A DNA stretch of 64,000 nt, from contig NZ_CP192260.1 of assembly GCF_050574275.1 (NCBI RefSeq), forward strand, positions 558,001 through 622,000. The letters are read 5' to 3'. Within the stretch, counting starts at the first letter, position 1; every line of letters starts with the position of its first letter. Origin of the DNA: Virgibacillus_F flavescens. GTDB lineage: Bacteria; Bacillota; Bacilli; Bacillales; Amphibacillaceae. Both the position numbers and the translations under genes were made by a program. This document shows, in pieces, positions 36,328-45,521 of the stretch. The notes under the pieces were generated by a model. It searched no databases. It was not told where the DNA came from and saw only the letters and a program-made list of their open reading frames with translations.

Positions 36328-36689
36328 ATGAGGCCAATCTTAATTGCTTACGATTCGACATTTATGAGAACCTGGTTAAAATATATAATTGAACCATATG
36401 AACAATATATTGTCATTGCGGAAGCGAGAGACGGACAAGAAGCCATTGATCAGCATAAAAAACATAAAACAGACATTGTTTTACTTGATATAACCATGCA
36501 AAAGTTAGTGGATCAACAACATTAAAAGAAATTCTATAAGTTGATTACAACGGTAAGGTAATTATGTGTTCAGCCATGGGGTCGAAACAAAATATAATTG
36601 AAGCTATTGATGCGGGTGCGAAAGACTTTATAGTAAAGCCCCATTTTAATGGACTTGTTAAAGCAATCGAAAAGATAGATATATATTAA
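36328..36689 (+). pseudogene. CheY-like response regulator, frameshifted
   Basis: ATG at 36328 (after GAAGAAGGGAT) begins MRPILIAYDSTFMRTWLKYI and continues through TDIVLLDITM, the phosphoacceptor region. The frame stops at about 36525. Another frame then gives TTLKEIL, a stop, VDYNGKVIMCSAMG, AIDAGAKDFIVKPH and ends at 36689, which is the rest of a receiver domain. So there is one frameshift near 36500 and one nonsense codon. The gene was a single-domain response regulator controlled by the c-di-GMP riboswitch. Confidence 0.82.
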
Positions 36690-36746
36690 CACACATCAAA
36701 AATAAATTAGGTACATGGAAAGCAACTTACCAAGGGGAAATTACTG

Positions 36747-36893
36747 ATGAAGTTTTTAGACAACAACCTGTTAATAGATGCCTACCAAAAGGCTATTGAA
36801 TTAGAATTCGAAATGGATTTTATCCTTCTTTTAAAAAGTGAGTTGAATTTCAGAGGGATCGATCCTCAAAGTTCTAACTTAACATATAATTGA
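36747..36893 (+). CDS. sda: Sda-like sporulation histidine kinase inhibitor
   Basis: A 48-residue protein starting MKFLDNNLLIDAYQKAIEL and ending after a second helix with FILLLKSELNFRGI, matching the two-helix Sda family (L-x-DE-LLI-x-AY-x-KAIEL...FI-x-LL-x-x-E). Sda binds the sporulation kinase and blocks autophosphorylation when replication is disturbed. AAGGGG lies 9 nt before ATG at 36747. Second-helix residues differ from usual (EFEMDF), so activity is uncertain. Position next to the c-di-GMP regulators is unusual for sda. Confidence 0.75.
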   Translation: MKFLDNNLLIDAYQKAIELEFEMDFILLLKSELNFRGIDPQSSNLTYN

Positions 36894-37002
36894 GAATTAG
36901 GTAAATCCCTCTCTTTCAAAGGAAAAATTGGGTTATTTTGGCATTGAAGTTCGAACTCAATAAAACCAAATTTTATTATTCGCCATACCCGCCTCCCCTT
37001 CG

Positions 37003-37128
37003 CTAAATTTTTTTGTATTGTCTGAGCAGTTCAATAGCTCTCTTATTTTTCTTAGATATTTGAGATCCATAGTCATCTGGAAGCCTTGTAAACTTTCTTG
37101 CGGTTGCCTGCTTTTTTGCCTCTCGCAT
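37003..37128 (-). CDS. 41-residue basic protein
   Basis: A short frame MREAKKQATARKFTRLPDDYG...RQYKKI, strongly basic, with GGAGAAAG 7 nt before ATG at 37128 and 28 nt after the stop of the next gene upstream. Likely cotranscribed with 37157-37651. Function unknown. Confidence 0.45.
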   Translation of the reverse strand: MREAKKQATARKFTRLPDDYGSQISKKNKRAIELLRQYKKI

Positions 37129-37156
37129 AACAATCTTTCTCCACTATATCGTGATA

Positions 37157-37651
37157 TTATCCCTCTTCTTTCATGAACTTAATAAACTCCGATTGCCTTA
37201 CACCAGTTTTCTCTTCAATTGTTTTAGCGGTGAGATTCAATTCATGTGCCTCTTCAGCAAGGTTAATCGCAATTCGTTTCGCAACTTCATATTTTCCCCC
37301 TTGTAGTTCTTCCAAATCATTTCTTTCAACCGCCAAAATACCGATGATTGTATAAATATCTACTTTATTATCAAGCAAACTAATCACAATATTCCAAACT
37401 TTTTTCCTTGCTTTCTTAACGATATCTTCAAAGTCTTGATTATTATTCATGCTCTTCCCCTCTACCTTTTCGACAAATTGTAAAACCTCTGCTTCACCCA
37501 AAGATTCTATTGAAACACCCTTTTTCTGGCAGTATTCAATTAATGAACGAACCTTCACTTTTTTAGTCATTGGTACAGTGTAAACTCCGTCTGGAAACCC
37601 GATCTCAAACGCCTCACTCTCTTCAATTAACCTTTTAACATCCTTATCCAT
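37157..37651 (-). CDS. hypothetical protein behind the shared operator
   Basis: 164 residues starting MDKDVKRLIEESEAFEIGF. ATG at 37651 was chosen because GAGGAAA is directly upstream. The C-terminal helix pair (VAKRIAINLAEEAHELNLTAKTIEEKTGVRQSEFIKFM) looks like a DNA-binding helical tail of the kind found in Rpn-type transposon proteins, but no nuclease part is present. The region 37685-37748 carries the palindrome and hairpin also found ahead of the RNase H-like gene. Confidence 0.6.
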   Translation of the reverse strand: MDKDVKRLIEESEAFEIGFPDGVYTVPMTKKVKVRSLIEYCQKKGVSIESLGEAEVLQFVEKVEGKSMNNNQDFEDIVKKARKKVWNIVISLLDNKVDIYTIIGILAVERNDLEELQGGKYEVAKRIAINLAEEAHELNLTAKTIEEKTGVRQSEFIKFMKEEG

Positions 37652-37684
37652 TTTGTTTCCTCTCTTCCTTTCAAGAATGTAATT

Positions 37685-37702
37685 GGTAAAAAATAATTTA
37701 CC
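37685..37702 (-). promoter_or_regulatory. 18-bp palindromic operator-like site, copy 2
   Basis: GGTAAAAAATAATTTACC, the exact reverse complement of 26489-26506. On the minus strand it directly follows TATATAAT, a good -10 box, so a bound protein would cover the transcription start. Confidence 0.6.
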
Positions 37703-37709
37703 ATTATAT

Positions 37710-37748
37710 AAAAAAAAGCACTCACCCATCATTATCAGGTAAGTGCTT
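37710..37748 (-). terminator. hairpin plus T-run ahead of 37157 gene
   Basis: AGCACTCACC and GGTAAGTGCT pair with one mismatch; eight T follow on the minus strand. Same layout as 26512-26556. Confidence 0.7.
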
Positions 37749-37940
37749 CTATATATACGTTATTTATATTGGACTGAAAACTAATCATAGTTCACGCATC
37801 CCTTTAGAAAATTTTAGTCGAACCTCTACTTTTAAGTTTACCACTTGTTTCAGTTACATACCATGCGAATCTTACTTTGATTTTCTTTTTCATTATTAAG
37901 GATTGGAACAGCGGTAAGTTGTAATTTATTTTGGCTGGAA

Positions 37941-38915
37941 TTAACGTAATTTATATGCTAAATCTATGAAAGATCGGATTTGTTCAAAATTATCCACCCA
38001 TTCTAACCGTATATACGTTTCATGAGGATACCTTTCTTCATCATGCCTTTGTCTATCAAATTTCCTTCCAATAACATTATCTATTTCATTTTGTATGCTT
38101 AGCCCTAATCGTTGTTCCTTTTTACCAATATGCAGGATAAAATGTCTTTGTCTCTGAATTGATAAAGTAGCAAACTTAGGTTTTCCAATTCTTTTGTAAC
38201 CAATTCCATCTCTTGTTCCTGCATCCTGAACATCTTTATATCCTGCTTCTTCCCAAATATAATTGTGAATTTTCCTTGCTAATTTTTGTGCCTTTACCTT
38301 CTCGAACTGTAAAAAGGAATATTCATTAGTTTTTGCACTACCTATACAATTGATAACACAGAACTCTTCAAATTGTTCTAATAAAAAGCACGTCAAAGTT
38401 TCTTTAGTCTTTCTAAATTGTTGTAATTGTTCCAAATAAAATACCCTTATTTTATTCCACGTCACAACTATATTTTCCTCAACATTTTGATCTACAGCAA
38501 ACCTTTTTTTATGTCCCTCGATCTGATTGATTTCTATGTAAGATTTTAAACCTATTTTAGTCTCTAATAATATTGAAACTGAATCTGAAAGGATTGCCCC
38601 ATCGGGAATACTATATTTTTTATCCTGTAGATTATTTATTATATTATCAGTTTCGGCAATTCCGATTACAATTGCTTGTGGGGTCTTACGATGAAGCTCA
38701 TTGGTGACTTGATACATGTACTCAAAGGAGTTTTCACCGTTCCCCTTGAATCCTAACCACTCTATGAAATTCTTTGTTAATAATGGCGAAGAATGTTGCA
38801 GTACATTTATAAATGCTTTTGTTGTGTTATTTTCTATTTGTAGTAGTTTTCTTTCTTCTGATCCATTTCTTGTTTGTCCTCGGTAATAATGAAAGATGTT
38901 ATTGTATATAGACAT
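37941..38915 (-). CDS. PD-(D/E)XK nuclease-like hypothetical protein
   Basis: 324 residues starting MSIYNNIFHYYRGQT. Near residues 100-125 the stretch IPDGAILSDSVSILLETKIG shows D...ExK, a PD-(D/E)XK nuclease site. The C-terminal half has mixed strands and helices without a known domain. ATG at 38915 follows AGGGACAGGA; an in-frame TTG at 38933 is less likely. It stands alone on the minus strand and could be an orphan defence nuclease. No methyltransferase nearby. Confidence 0.65.
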   Translation of the reverse strand: MSIYNNIFHYYRGQTRNGSEERKLLQIENNTTKAFINVLQHSSPLLTKNFIEWLGFKGNGENSFEYMYQVTNELHRKTPQAIVIGIAETDNIINNLQDKKYSIPDGAILSDSVSILLETKIGLKSYIEINQIEGHKKRFAVDQNVEENIVVTWNKIRVFYLEQLQQFRKTKETLTCFLLEQFEEFCVINCIGSAKTNEYSFLQFEKVKAQKLARKIHNYIWEEAGYKDVQDAGTRDGIGYKRIGKPKFATLSIQRQRHFILHIGKKEQRLGLSIQNEIDNVIGRKFDRQRHDEERYPHETYIRLEWVDNFEQIRSFIDLAYKLR

Positions 38916-39230
38916 TCCTGTCCCTTCTCCCAAATATAAATTGTTCCTCTATAAGTATTAGTTTTACATTAGCCTCATATCGTTTTGAACATACTTACCT
39001 TAACCTTGTTCAAACCAAGCTGGCAAGAATAAATTGAATATGGATATAATAGCAATAACTCATTTATCGTCATCATATTTTATTTATATGTAGTAGTTAT
39101 TTTTATTTATAACAACACTTAATAAACACACTATGTTTAGTGAATTAATAATTTTCCAATCTCTTTTGTATAAATGCTGGTTCTTGCTTTCCAGTCATTG
39201 AAACTGATCATAAATAGGCCAAAACGCTTT

Positions 39231-39479
39231 TTATCCGTACTTCTTTGTATATAATCCTTTTTTAGTAAATTCCCAGTTTCCACTCCTTTTAATGGCATAC
39301 CAAATAGATTTATTAATAGCATTATCTATATACGTTTCAAATACGCTTTTGTGATACGATGATTGTTGAAATAGATGTACTACTTCTGTATTTAAGTATC
39401 GCTTCCCATTCTGAACTGTTTTTTCAAACTCTAATATGAATTTTAATGTCTCTGCATTTAAAGAATATTTTTCATCCAT
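39231..39479 (-). CDS. small hypothetical protein, possibly frameshifted
   Basis: 82 residues (MDEKYSLNAETLKFILEFEKTV...). GGGGG precedes the start at 39479. A second open stretch on the same strand, 39137-39322 in another frame, ends FGLFMISFNDWKARTSIYTK and may be the shifted C-terminus of the same gene. Confidence 0.5.
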   Translation of the reverse strand: MDEKYSLNAETLKFILEFEKTVQNGKRYLNTEVVHLFQQSSYHKSVFETYIDNAINKSIWYAIKRSGNWEFTKKGLYTKKYG

Positions 39480-39533
39480 ATAACTGCCCCCTAACTTTTC
39501 TGTTTTTCACTTAAATTAACTAATTTTTAAGTA

Positions 39534-41048
39534 TTACTTAATACTATCTTTACAATACTTACACTTAGGGCTTCTCCTACTATTTGGGGTTGCTTGCCAC
39601 TCGTGTCCATTTACACATAACCACCAATATTCTTTTCTTGCATAAGCCCCTACTTCAAATGGACTTCTATCATTTTTAGTAGGATGCCATTGTTTAGCAA
39701 TTTCAGGTTTCTTTACTGCTAAAGAATTCTCCTTCTTAACCTTTTTAGGTAAATAACGGCCATATAATTCATAACAAGTAGGGCATCCTCCACCACCTAC
39801 CCGATCATAAACCACTTTAGGGTAACTATGGTTTTTCTCACATATCCACCAAACCTTATCATGAGAGCCTTTTGTCAGTTTTTGTGGAGTTAGATTCCCA
39901 TTCTTATTATAGTCCCATTCAGTTGCGAGATGGGGGTTCGTAGTAGATAAACAATTGGTATCATTCGCCCTTTTACCTGCACAATACGGACATCCTTCAC
40001 CGCCACCAGTACGTTCATTAATCATCTTATTGTATGTTGATTTACATTTTAGACAATCCCAGTAAACGACTTGGTTAGAAAATGGTAAGTATTTTTCAGG
40101 AGTAATATTCTTATTTAGTTCATAATTCCACTCTCTTGCAATTTCTGGAAATAATAATATCAAGTTATATTCTTCGGTTGCAACCTGACCACTACAGACT
40201 TTACAACCATGCCCTTGGGCTTTACTGCCAATCTGGACTAAAGTTGTGTGTCCTTTTCCACAGATAAACCATGCCTTATGGTTTGAGTATTGTTTAAAAT
40301 GTTCAGGTCTTAACGGGTGATTTTTCCAATAGTCCCATATAGTTTCTATTTCTGGACAATTGTCTAATAGACTATCCTTTTCAATGATTGGTGGAATTTG
40401 AGCAAGTATAGGTATGTTGTCTAAATCAACATTAATTCTTTCTATTATTCTTTCAATGCCATTTGTATATCCTTTATATTGCTTATCTATCATTAAGAGT
40501 AAATGTTCAATCAGTTGTCCAATTGTTTTATTTGACGTACGCTCATATAAATATTCCTTTACTCCATCAATTTTAAGTGGGGATAATCCATTATCTCTTA
40601 TACGGATTAGATCATAATCTCTATCTATGATAAGTTCACTTTTTTCTTTATCTAAGTTAAACCTATCCCTATGGGTATGCCCGCCATCATACTCAATTAT
40701 TAGATTAAAAGATGGTATTATGACATCAACCGATTTATATTTGCCAATACCCTCAATATTTGCATTTAGTTCTGCATCTCTGAATACTTGCTTTAAATAA
40801 AAGTAAATTGCAAGTTCAGGAAAGCTCACATTATATCTTTCGTGACATTTAGGACAACCAGTATTCTTAATTGCTCTGCTTTTAGCTTGTGTACTCCATA
40901 AATGCCCGCATTCTTTACATCGCCATTTAATAAACTTATCAGAGCCAGTTCTGATAGTATTAGGCGTATGCATGCCATTTTCTGTCTCACACCATTCTTC
41001 AACTAAATCTGGTCGCTCTTCAGCAATTAATCCTCTTGTATTCTTCAT
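39534..41048 (-). CDS. PD-(D/E)XK nuclease flanked by tandem treble-clef zinc ribbons
   Basis: 504 residues. One zinc ribbon is N-terminal (WRCKECGHLWSTQ...GCPKCHERY). A Vsr/DUF559-like nuclease core follows (residues about 75-160: FPELAIYFYLKQVF, VDVIIPSFNLIIEYDGGHTH). At least four more zinc ribbons of the DUF4379 type run to the C-terminus (for example YWDCLKCKSTYNK...GCPYCAGK, WWICEKNHS, WWLCVNGHEW...KCKYCKD). Such proteins occur in mobile elements and are likely DNA- or RNA-binding nucleases. GGAG precedes ATG at 41048. Specific target unknown. Confidence 0.75.
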   Translation of the reverse strand: MKNTRGLIAEERPDLVEEWCETENGMHTPNTIRTGSDKFIKWRCKECGHLWSTQAKSRAIKNTGCPKCHERYNVSFPELAIYFYLKQVFRDAELNANIEGIGKYKSVDVIIPSFNLIIEYDGGHTHRDRFNLDKEKSELIIDRDYDLIRIRDNGLSPLKIDGVKEYLYERTSNKTIGQLIEHLLLMIDKQYKGYTNGIERIIERINVDLDNIPILAQIPPIIEKDSLLDNCPEIETIWDYWKNHPLRPEHFKQYSNHKAWFICGKGHTTLVQIGSKAQGHGCKVCSGQVATEEYNLILLFPEIAREWNYELNKNITPEKYLPFSNQVVYWDCLKCKSTYNKMINERTGGGEGCPYCAGKRANDTNCLSTTNPHLATEWDYNKNGNLTPQKLTKGSHDKVWWICEKNHSYPKVVYDRVGGGGCPTCYELYGRYLPKKVKKENSLAVKKPEIAKQWHPTKNDRSPFEVGAYARKEYWWLCVNGHEWQATPNSRRSPKCKYCKDSIK

Positions 41049-41116
41049 ATTTTTGTCTCCATTGTAAAGGACTGATCAGTTAATATATTCGTCAGTTTCC
41101 AACCATTTTGTTGCTC

Positions 41117-41233
41117 TTAATTTTTATAATGATTCATACGATCTTTTATCCCAGTTTCATTTACAATTATATCAATTTCTCCACCGTACCATTTTGAAAT
41201 TAAATTAGTTTCAAGATTAATAAATTTCTTCAT
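41117..41233 (-). CDS. 38-residue hypothetical peptide
   Basis: MKKFINLETNLISKWYGGEIDIIV... with AGGAG 10 nt before ATG at 41233. It lies just upstream of the zinc-ribbon nuclease gene on the same strand and may be a small partner or a gene remnant. Confidence 0.4.
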   Translation of the reverse strand: MKKFINLETNLISKWYGGEIDIIVNETGIKDRMNHYKN

Positions 41234-41475
41234 GCTGATTATTCTCCTTTTGATAGTTTTTGCGTTATATGTATTTTCTCATAATTACCCGCATTATTCA
41301 CCATTTTTTCAATTGCGTTATAATCAATGTTCCTCTAAGAAAAATAAATTACATCACATACATTTTTCCCTTATATATTTTAACCTTTTAATTTATTGGA
41401 ATAATTATCCACAGGTTATTAATAAAGTGAGGAGGCTATAATAGTAGTACAATTACGTTAAAAGGATCGAACCAT

Positions 41476-41913
41476 ATGAAATCATTAGAAACTAATGCTC
41501 TTGAATGGATTTGCTTACTATATGATCACAATTTAATAAACGATAAAGAGAAGGTAATGGACTTCTCCCAATATTATAAGTTAGAGGGGTTTGCTGATGA
41601 ACCAGAAGTTTATATTCAACCAACTGATGAAGGACTGGAACTTGAATATGAGGCAACACAATGGGATGGATATATGCCATCTCCATTACCAGGTGTATAT
41701 AAAAAACATTCATTATCATGGGAGAAATTACAATCAATAAGTAAAGAGAAACAGCAAGAGATGATTCTTGAATTACTTATGAAGACGATTACCTCCAGAA
41801 AGAGGCAATATCGAAAGTGCCAATTCTGCGAGAAAAAGGTTGCAGTAGAACACCGCTTCGATAGCAACACTTGCCATTCTTGTGCCAGTGAGCATTTTGG
41901 CGTGGTATATTAA
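41476..41913 (+). CDS. hypothetical protein with C-terminal zinc finger
   Basis: 145 residues. The C-terminal part has CQFCEKKV...CHSCASEHF, a four-cysteine zinc site. The N-terminal part is acidic without a known domain. AAAGGATC precedes ATG at 41476. Convergent with the helicase gene; terminator at 41920-41955. Confidence 0.65.
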   Translation: MKSLETNALEWICLLYDHNLINDKEKVMDFSQYYKLEGFADEPEVYIQPTDEGLELEYEATQWDGYMPSPLPGVYKKHSLSWEKLQSISKEKQQEMILELLMKTITSRKRQYRKCQFCEKKVAVEHRFDSNTCHSCASEHFGVVY

Positions 41914-41919
41914 TAAACG

Positions 41920-41955
41920 CAAAAATCTTCCGACTTTGATTGGGAAGATTCTTTG
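41920..41955. terminator. terminator after zinc-finger gene
   Basis: AAAAATCTTCC and GGAAGATTCTTT form an 8-bp stem between convergent genes. Confidence 0.75.
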
Positions 41956-42077
41956 CATTTTTAAAATCAATATTGTAATGGTACGCTATCCGATCCCTTA
42001 ATCAACATTCTTTCTCACCCAAACCTCAATCATTTTTACGTCAAAGTATTAATTCATTGGAGAAACCTAATTTGTCT

Positions 42078-44027
42078 TTATGCTACATATATATCAGGTT
42101 CTTCTAACTTTAAGATTTCATTATCTATACATTTCCTATAATGGAGTTTATTATAGTTAAAGTACACTTTAAAGAAGCCTTCTCGATTCCAAAGTCTACC
42201 TACATATTCTTTCTTTTTTTGACCTCCTAATTCGTTATCGTAAATATATTGGGCAACATTTGTAATATCATATTTATCTCTATCATCAAACTTTAAAAAT
42301 GGAGGTTCGACACGATTTAAAGCAAAGTATCTTATGATATCCCTTAGATCCTCAAATATATAGCTCGGAACCGTTTCTAAATCATTTAAAAATTCATTAA
42401 TAGTGCTTTGATTTAATAAATCAAAATCCTCTTCTTCTAAATACTTGACGCTTTTTAGTTCATCCGATTCAAAACTACGAGGTAATAATTTCATTAAAGT
42501 TTGATATGCTTTTTGCGTGTCTTCATAAACCAGTACCTCACAATTTCTTTGTGCTACTTCCTCATTTTCTGAAGGAACTGATAATGAAAATGAATAAAAG
42601 CCTACTGGAACTGTTTTAATAAAATCCATCTTTTCCAATTCATTAGTGTCAACAGAATCATCAGTGATTTTAATGAATTCTTCTATTTTCTTTAGTGGGA
42701 TAAGCCTTGGTTTTTTTACACTACTATTAGTAGATTCATTCCAAACACCTAAACCTTCGTATAATTTTTTCGGATTAACCCATGCAATCTTATTTCGCCA
42801 ACTATCTTCAAAACTTACAATATAGGCTTTTTTAGTTCCACCTGCCTTGGCCCCTCTTAAAGCTCTGCCTGTCATTTGAGTAGCCAATATATCTGATGTG
42901 GTTGGTCTTGTTAGGAAAACTGTTTGAATATCTGGTATGTCTGTTCCTTCTGTGAGTATATTAACATTTATCAGTACATCGTATTCATTATTCCGATAGT
43001 TTTCTATAACTTCTCTGTTTTGCTTGGATAATCCACTATCATCTACAATATCTAAATCATTACTAACAACATATTCAGATTTTATCCCCTTATCATTAAA
43101 TAGTTTGTTCAACTCAATCGCATGGATTTTATTAACTGCAAAAACAAGTAATTTTCCATAATCACTTTTGTTATCAATATACTCCTGAATAATTCTGTTA
43201 TTTCTAACCTTGTTTTGTGCTATGTGTCTTGCAATGTCTTTAGGAATACTATCTAACGCTTCAATATTTTTAATTTCTTCTTCACTTAATTCAACTCCCA
43301 TATTTACATAGGTCTTCAATTCTTTAAAAATCGGCTCTGAGAGGATTCCTCTACTGATTAAAGTTTTTAATCCTACCTGGTATACAATGTCATCTTTAAA
43401 GATCCTTTTCAATAATCCCTTTTCCTCTATTGCGGTTCTAAAAGGAGTTGCTGTTAAACCTAACGTTCTGAATTTATTAGTGTTTTTATCAATTACCTCT
43501 ATTATCTTTCTGTAAGTTTTTGCTGTCGCATGATGGGCTTCATCTATAACAAGAAATACGTCTTCATGGTAATTCAACCAATTTGTCACCAAATGATCTA
43601 AATTTCTCCATAAGCTATCTTTACTCGCAATAATAAAATCATCTGCTTTCTTTATATTCGCAGGTTTATCATGTTTACCAGATATTATTCTGTAATTAAA
43701 CTCCTTTCTTTTATTAATCAAATTTGAGGAAGAATTCTTTTTCACCGCTGATAAGGCTTGTTCTAACAATTCATGCCTATGAGCAATCCAAAGAACCTTC
43801 TTTTTTTCATTTATAATATTTCTAAGTATCCACTGTACAGCAGTTAGCGTTTTCCCCCCACCTGTTGGTAACACTAATAACCCAGAAAACCTCTTAATTT
43901 TATCATCTGATATCGTCTTATCTAATGCTTGCAACGCTTCCTTTTGGTGTAAATAAAGTTCTCTCGAATTTCTATCCGTATTCACCTTAATTTTCCCTGC
44001 GTACTTATTTCTATCCAAATTTTCCAT
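42078..44027 (-). CDS. superfamily 2 DEAD/DEAH helicase
   Basis: 649 residues. Motif I is in LPTGGGKTLTAV (near residue 50), motif II is DEAHH (near 165), motif III is LTATPFRT, and motif VI is MTGRALRG. The helicase core resembles restriction-enzyme R-subunit helicases and SSL2-type proteins. The C-terminal 220 residues are unassigned. No nuclease or methyltransferase is fused or adjacent, so it may be the remaining part of a defence system or act alone. GGAGGAAAAGG precedes ATG at 44027; a strong promoter lies 300 nt upstream. Confidence 0.85.
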   Translation of the reverse strand: MENLDRNKYAGKIKVNTDRNSRELYLHQKEALQALDKTISDDKIKRFSGLLVLPTGGGKTLTAVQWILRNIINEKKKVLWIAHRHELLEQALSAVKKNSSSNLINKRKEFNYRIISGKHDKPANIKKADDFIIASKDSLWRNLDHLVTNWLNYHEDVFLVIDEAHHATAKTYRKIIEVIDKNTNKFRTLGLTATPFRTAIEEKGLLKRIFKDDIVYQVGLKTLISRGILSEPIFKELKTYVNMGVELSEEEIKNIEALDSIPKDIARHIAQNKVRNNRIIQEYIDNKSDYGKLLVFAVNKIHAIELNKLFNDKGIKSEYVVSNDLDIVDDSGLSKQNREVIENYRNNEYDVLINVNILTEGTDIPDIQTVFLTRPTTSDILATQMTGRALRGAKAGGTKKAYIVSFEDSWRNKIAWVNPKKLYEGLGVWNESTNSSVKKPRLIPLKKIEEFIKITDDSVDTNELEKMDFIKTVPVGFYSFSLSVPSENEEVAQRNCEVLVYEDTQKAYQTLMKLLPRSFESDELKSVKYLEEEDFDLLNQSTINEFLNDLETVPSYIFEDLRDIIRYFALNRVEPPFLKFDDRDKYDITNVAQYIYDNELGGQKKKEYVGRLWNREGFFKVYFNYNKLHYRKCIDNEILKLEEPDIYVA

Positions 44028-44596
44028 TTCCTTTTCCTCCGCTTCTGTAATTTTTTACGTTTTTCTGTTCTCAGATTTAATTGTTTTATACCAATATAGG
44101 TAATTTAGAAAACACAAAAAGACTGATTTACTTAGCATTACATACATACAGAAAAGTTTCCTATTCGATATTTGCTTTAAGGCACACTTTCTCCTTAAAA
44201 TCGAACAACGAAAATATTAATCTGCAAAAAATGTAAATCTAAGTAAAACAGCCTTATATTCGCTATATAGTAAAAAAAATATTAAAAACAAAAAGTAAAA
44301 AATTTCAAAAGGGTATTAAAAAAGTGTACTTGTAATATATAACAAATATTGACTATTGTCAACAAAATTTTTCACTTTTCTAATTTGGCTTTATTTTTGA
44401 TTAGATAAACACTGATTTCTAATTTCCTCCTCCCTCCCTTCTACCTTGTCCCTCCAATTGATTTTGTAATAATAATAATAATGTTCCAGAGTAAAGGTAA
44501 GGTTTAAGATAAAGCAAACTATTTTTGGGATTCTCTCACGTTTTCACCCATGCTTTTTTCTCCTTCTATACTCGCTCTTTTCACCCGCTTTTTCTA
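44028..44596. other. AT-rich leader and promoter region of the helicase gene
   Basis: About 570 nt. It holds the sigma-A-type promoter at 44334-44362 and a roughly 300-nt leader with a possible 8-codon upstream frame beginning GTG behind AAGGAG (MCLKANIE). No other gene seen. Confidence 0.45.
44334..44362 (-). promoter_or_regulatory. sigma-A-type promoter upstream of helicase gene
   Basis: TTGACA, 17-nt spacer, TATATT on the minus strand; the only gene it can serve is the helicase, about 300 nt away. Confidence 0.6.
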
Positions 44597-44932
44597 TTAC
44601 TTGTTGATATTGTCCTTATCAGGTTCGATCGTTGGAGATAAATAAAATTCAATTTTTCCACTTGCCACCTTATCTAAATGCCACCACCATTCAGTTAATG
44701 GTTCCTCTGATAAAGAGAAGTCGAAATTCTTACCAATATGTTCAGTCATCTGTTTTGCATTTTCTATCAGTTTCAGATCGTAGCTTATCAACTTATTTTT
44801 TTGGTTAATTGTTAGCTCATGAATCATATTTTCTATACTACTTCTTCTACGCAACATTTCAATCAATACGGTTGGGCTTGCATCAAAAGCATCCACACAA
44901 TCCCCATATAAATCTATACCTTCATTTGTCAT
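44597..44932 (-). CDS. small hypothetical protein
   Basis: 111 residues, helical and acidic (MTNEGIDLYGDCVDAFDASPTVLIEML...). AAGTGGTGATC precedes ATG at 44932. Last gene before the transposon end. No family recognised. Confidence 0.6.
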   Translation of the reverse strand: MTNEGIDLYGDCVDAFDASPTVLIEMLRRRSSIENMIHELTINQKNKLISYDLKLIENAKQMTEHIGKNFDFSLSEEPLTEWWWHLDKVASGKIEFYLSPTIEPDKDNINK

Positions 44933-45103
44933 ACTTTGATCACCACTTATTATTTGGTAAATTTTGATAAACTAATCTTATCATAGATGGAATCTGTTCA
45001 GAACAAACAACTTTCAACCTTATAAAGTTATTTTCTGGATCATCATCTTGTTTTATTTACCTTAAACCTTTATCCTTATTCCTTTTCTCTACTATGTGCC
45101 TTT

Positions 45104-45283
45104 GTTTCTTAGTTTTACAAAACCACCCCATCCCCCACAATCCCTTACCCCACTTACTCTCACACCCTTTTTCCACCCTTCCAATCTGAAACTATGTTTT
45201 ACAAAGAAAACCGCAATTTCTTACAGAAATCAGGTGAAATTCACGCATTTACTGATCCGAAATTGTAACTAAGTTTTACAGAA
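45104..45283 (+). repeat. three spaced copies of the putative TnsB-binding motif
   Basis: GTTTCTTAGTTTTACAA (45104-45120), CTGAAACTATGTTTTACAAAG minus last base (45186-45205) and TTGTAACTAAGTTTTACAG (45263-45281), all in the same orientation and about 80 bp apart, like the dispersed sites of one Tn7 end. A weaker copy is at 45212-45228. Confidence 0.5.
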
Positions 45284-45436
45284 TAGGGTTAAGGATTGAG
45301 GAGAAAGGAAAGGGATTTTTCATGCCTTTTCTCATGCTTTTTAACACCGTTTTCTTCCTACCAACCTTTATCCTCACACCTTATCTCTCTTACTCCCGCT
45401 TGCTTTTTCAGGCATTTTCTCACGCCTTCTTCAAAC

Positions 45437-45480
45437 AAAAAAGAACCGAGATGGCGTACCGTTGGTACGCTCCCGATTCT
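45437..45480 (-). terminator. terminator-like hairpin inside the transposon end
   Basis: GCGTACC-GTT-GGTACGC core extended by CGAGA/TCCCG, followed on the minus strand by TTCTTTTTT. Confidence 0.65.
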
Positions 45481-45521
45481 GATTCAGGTTACATAAAATG
45501 CTGTCATCTGCTTCTCCTTCA

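Noticed and set aside
39137..39322. A 61-codon frame overlapping the small gene at 39231-39479.
   Set aside because: It lacks its own start signals. It may be the frameshifted tail of that gene, so it is mentioned there and not listed as a separate gene.
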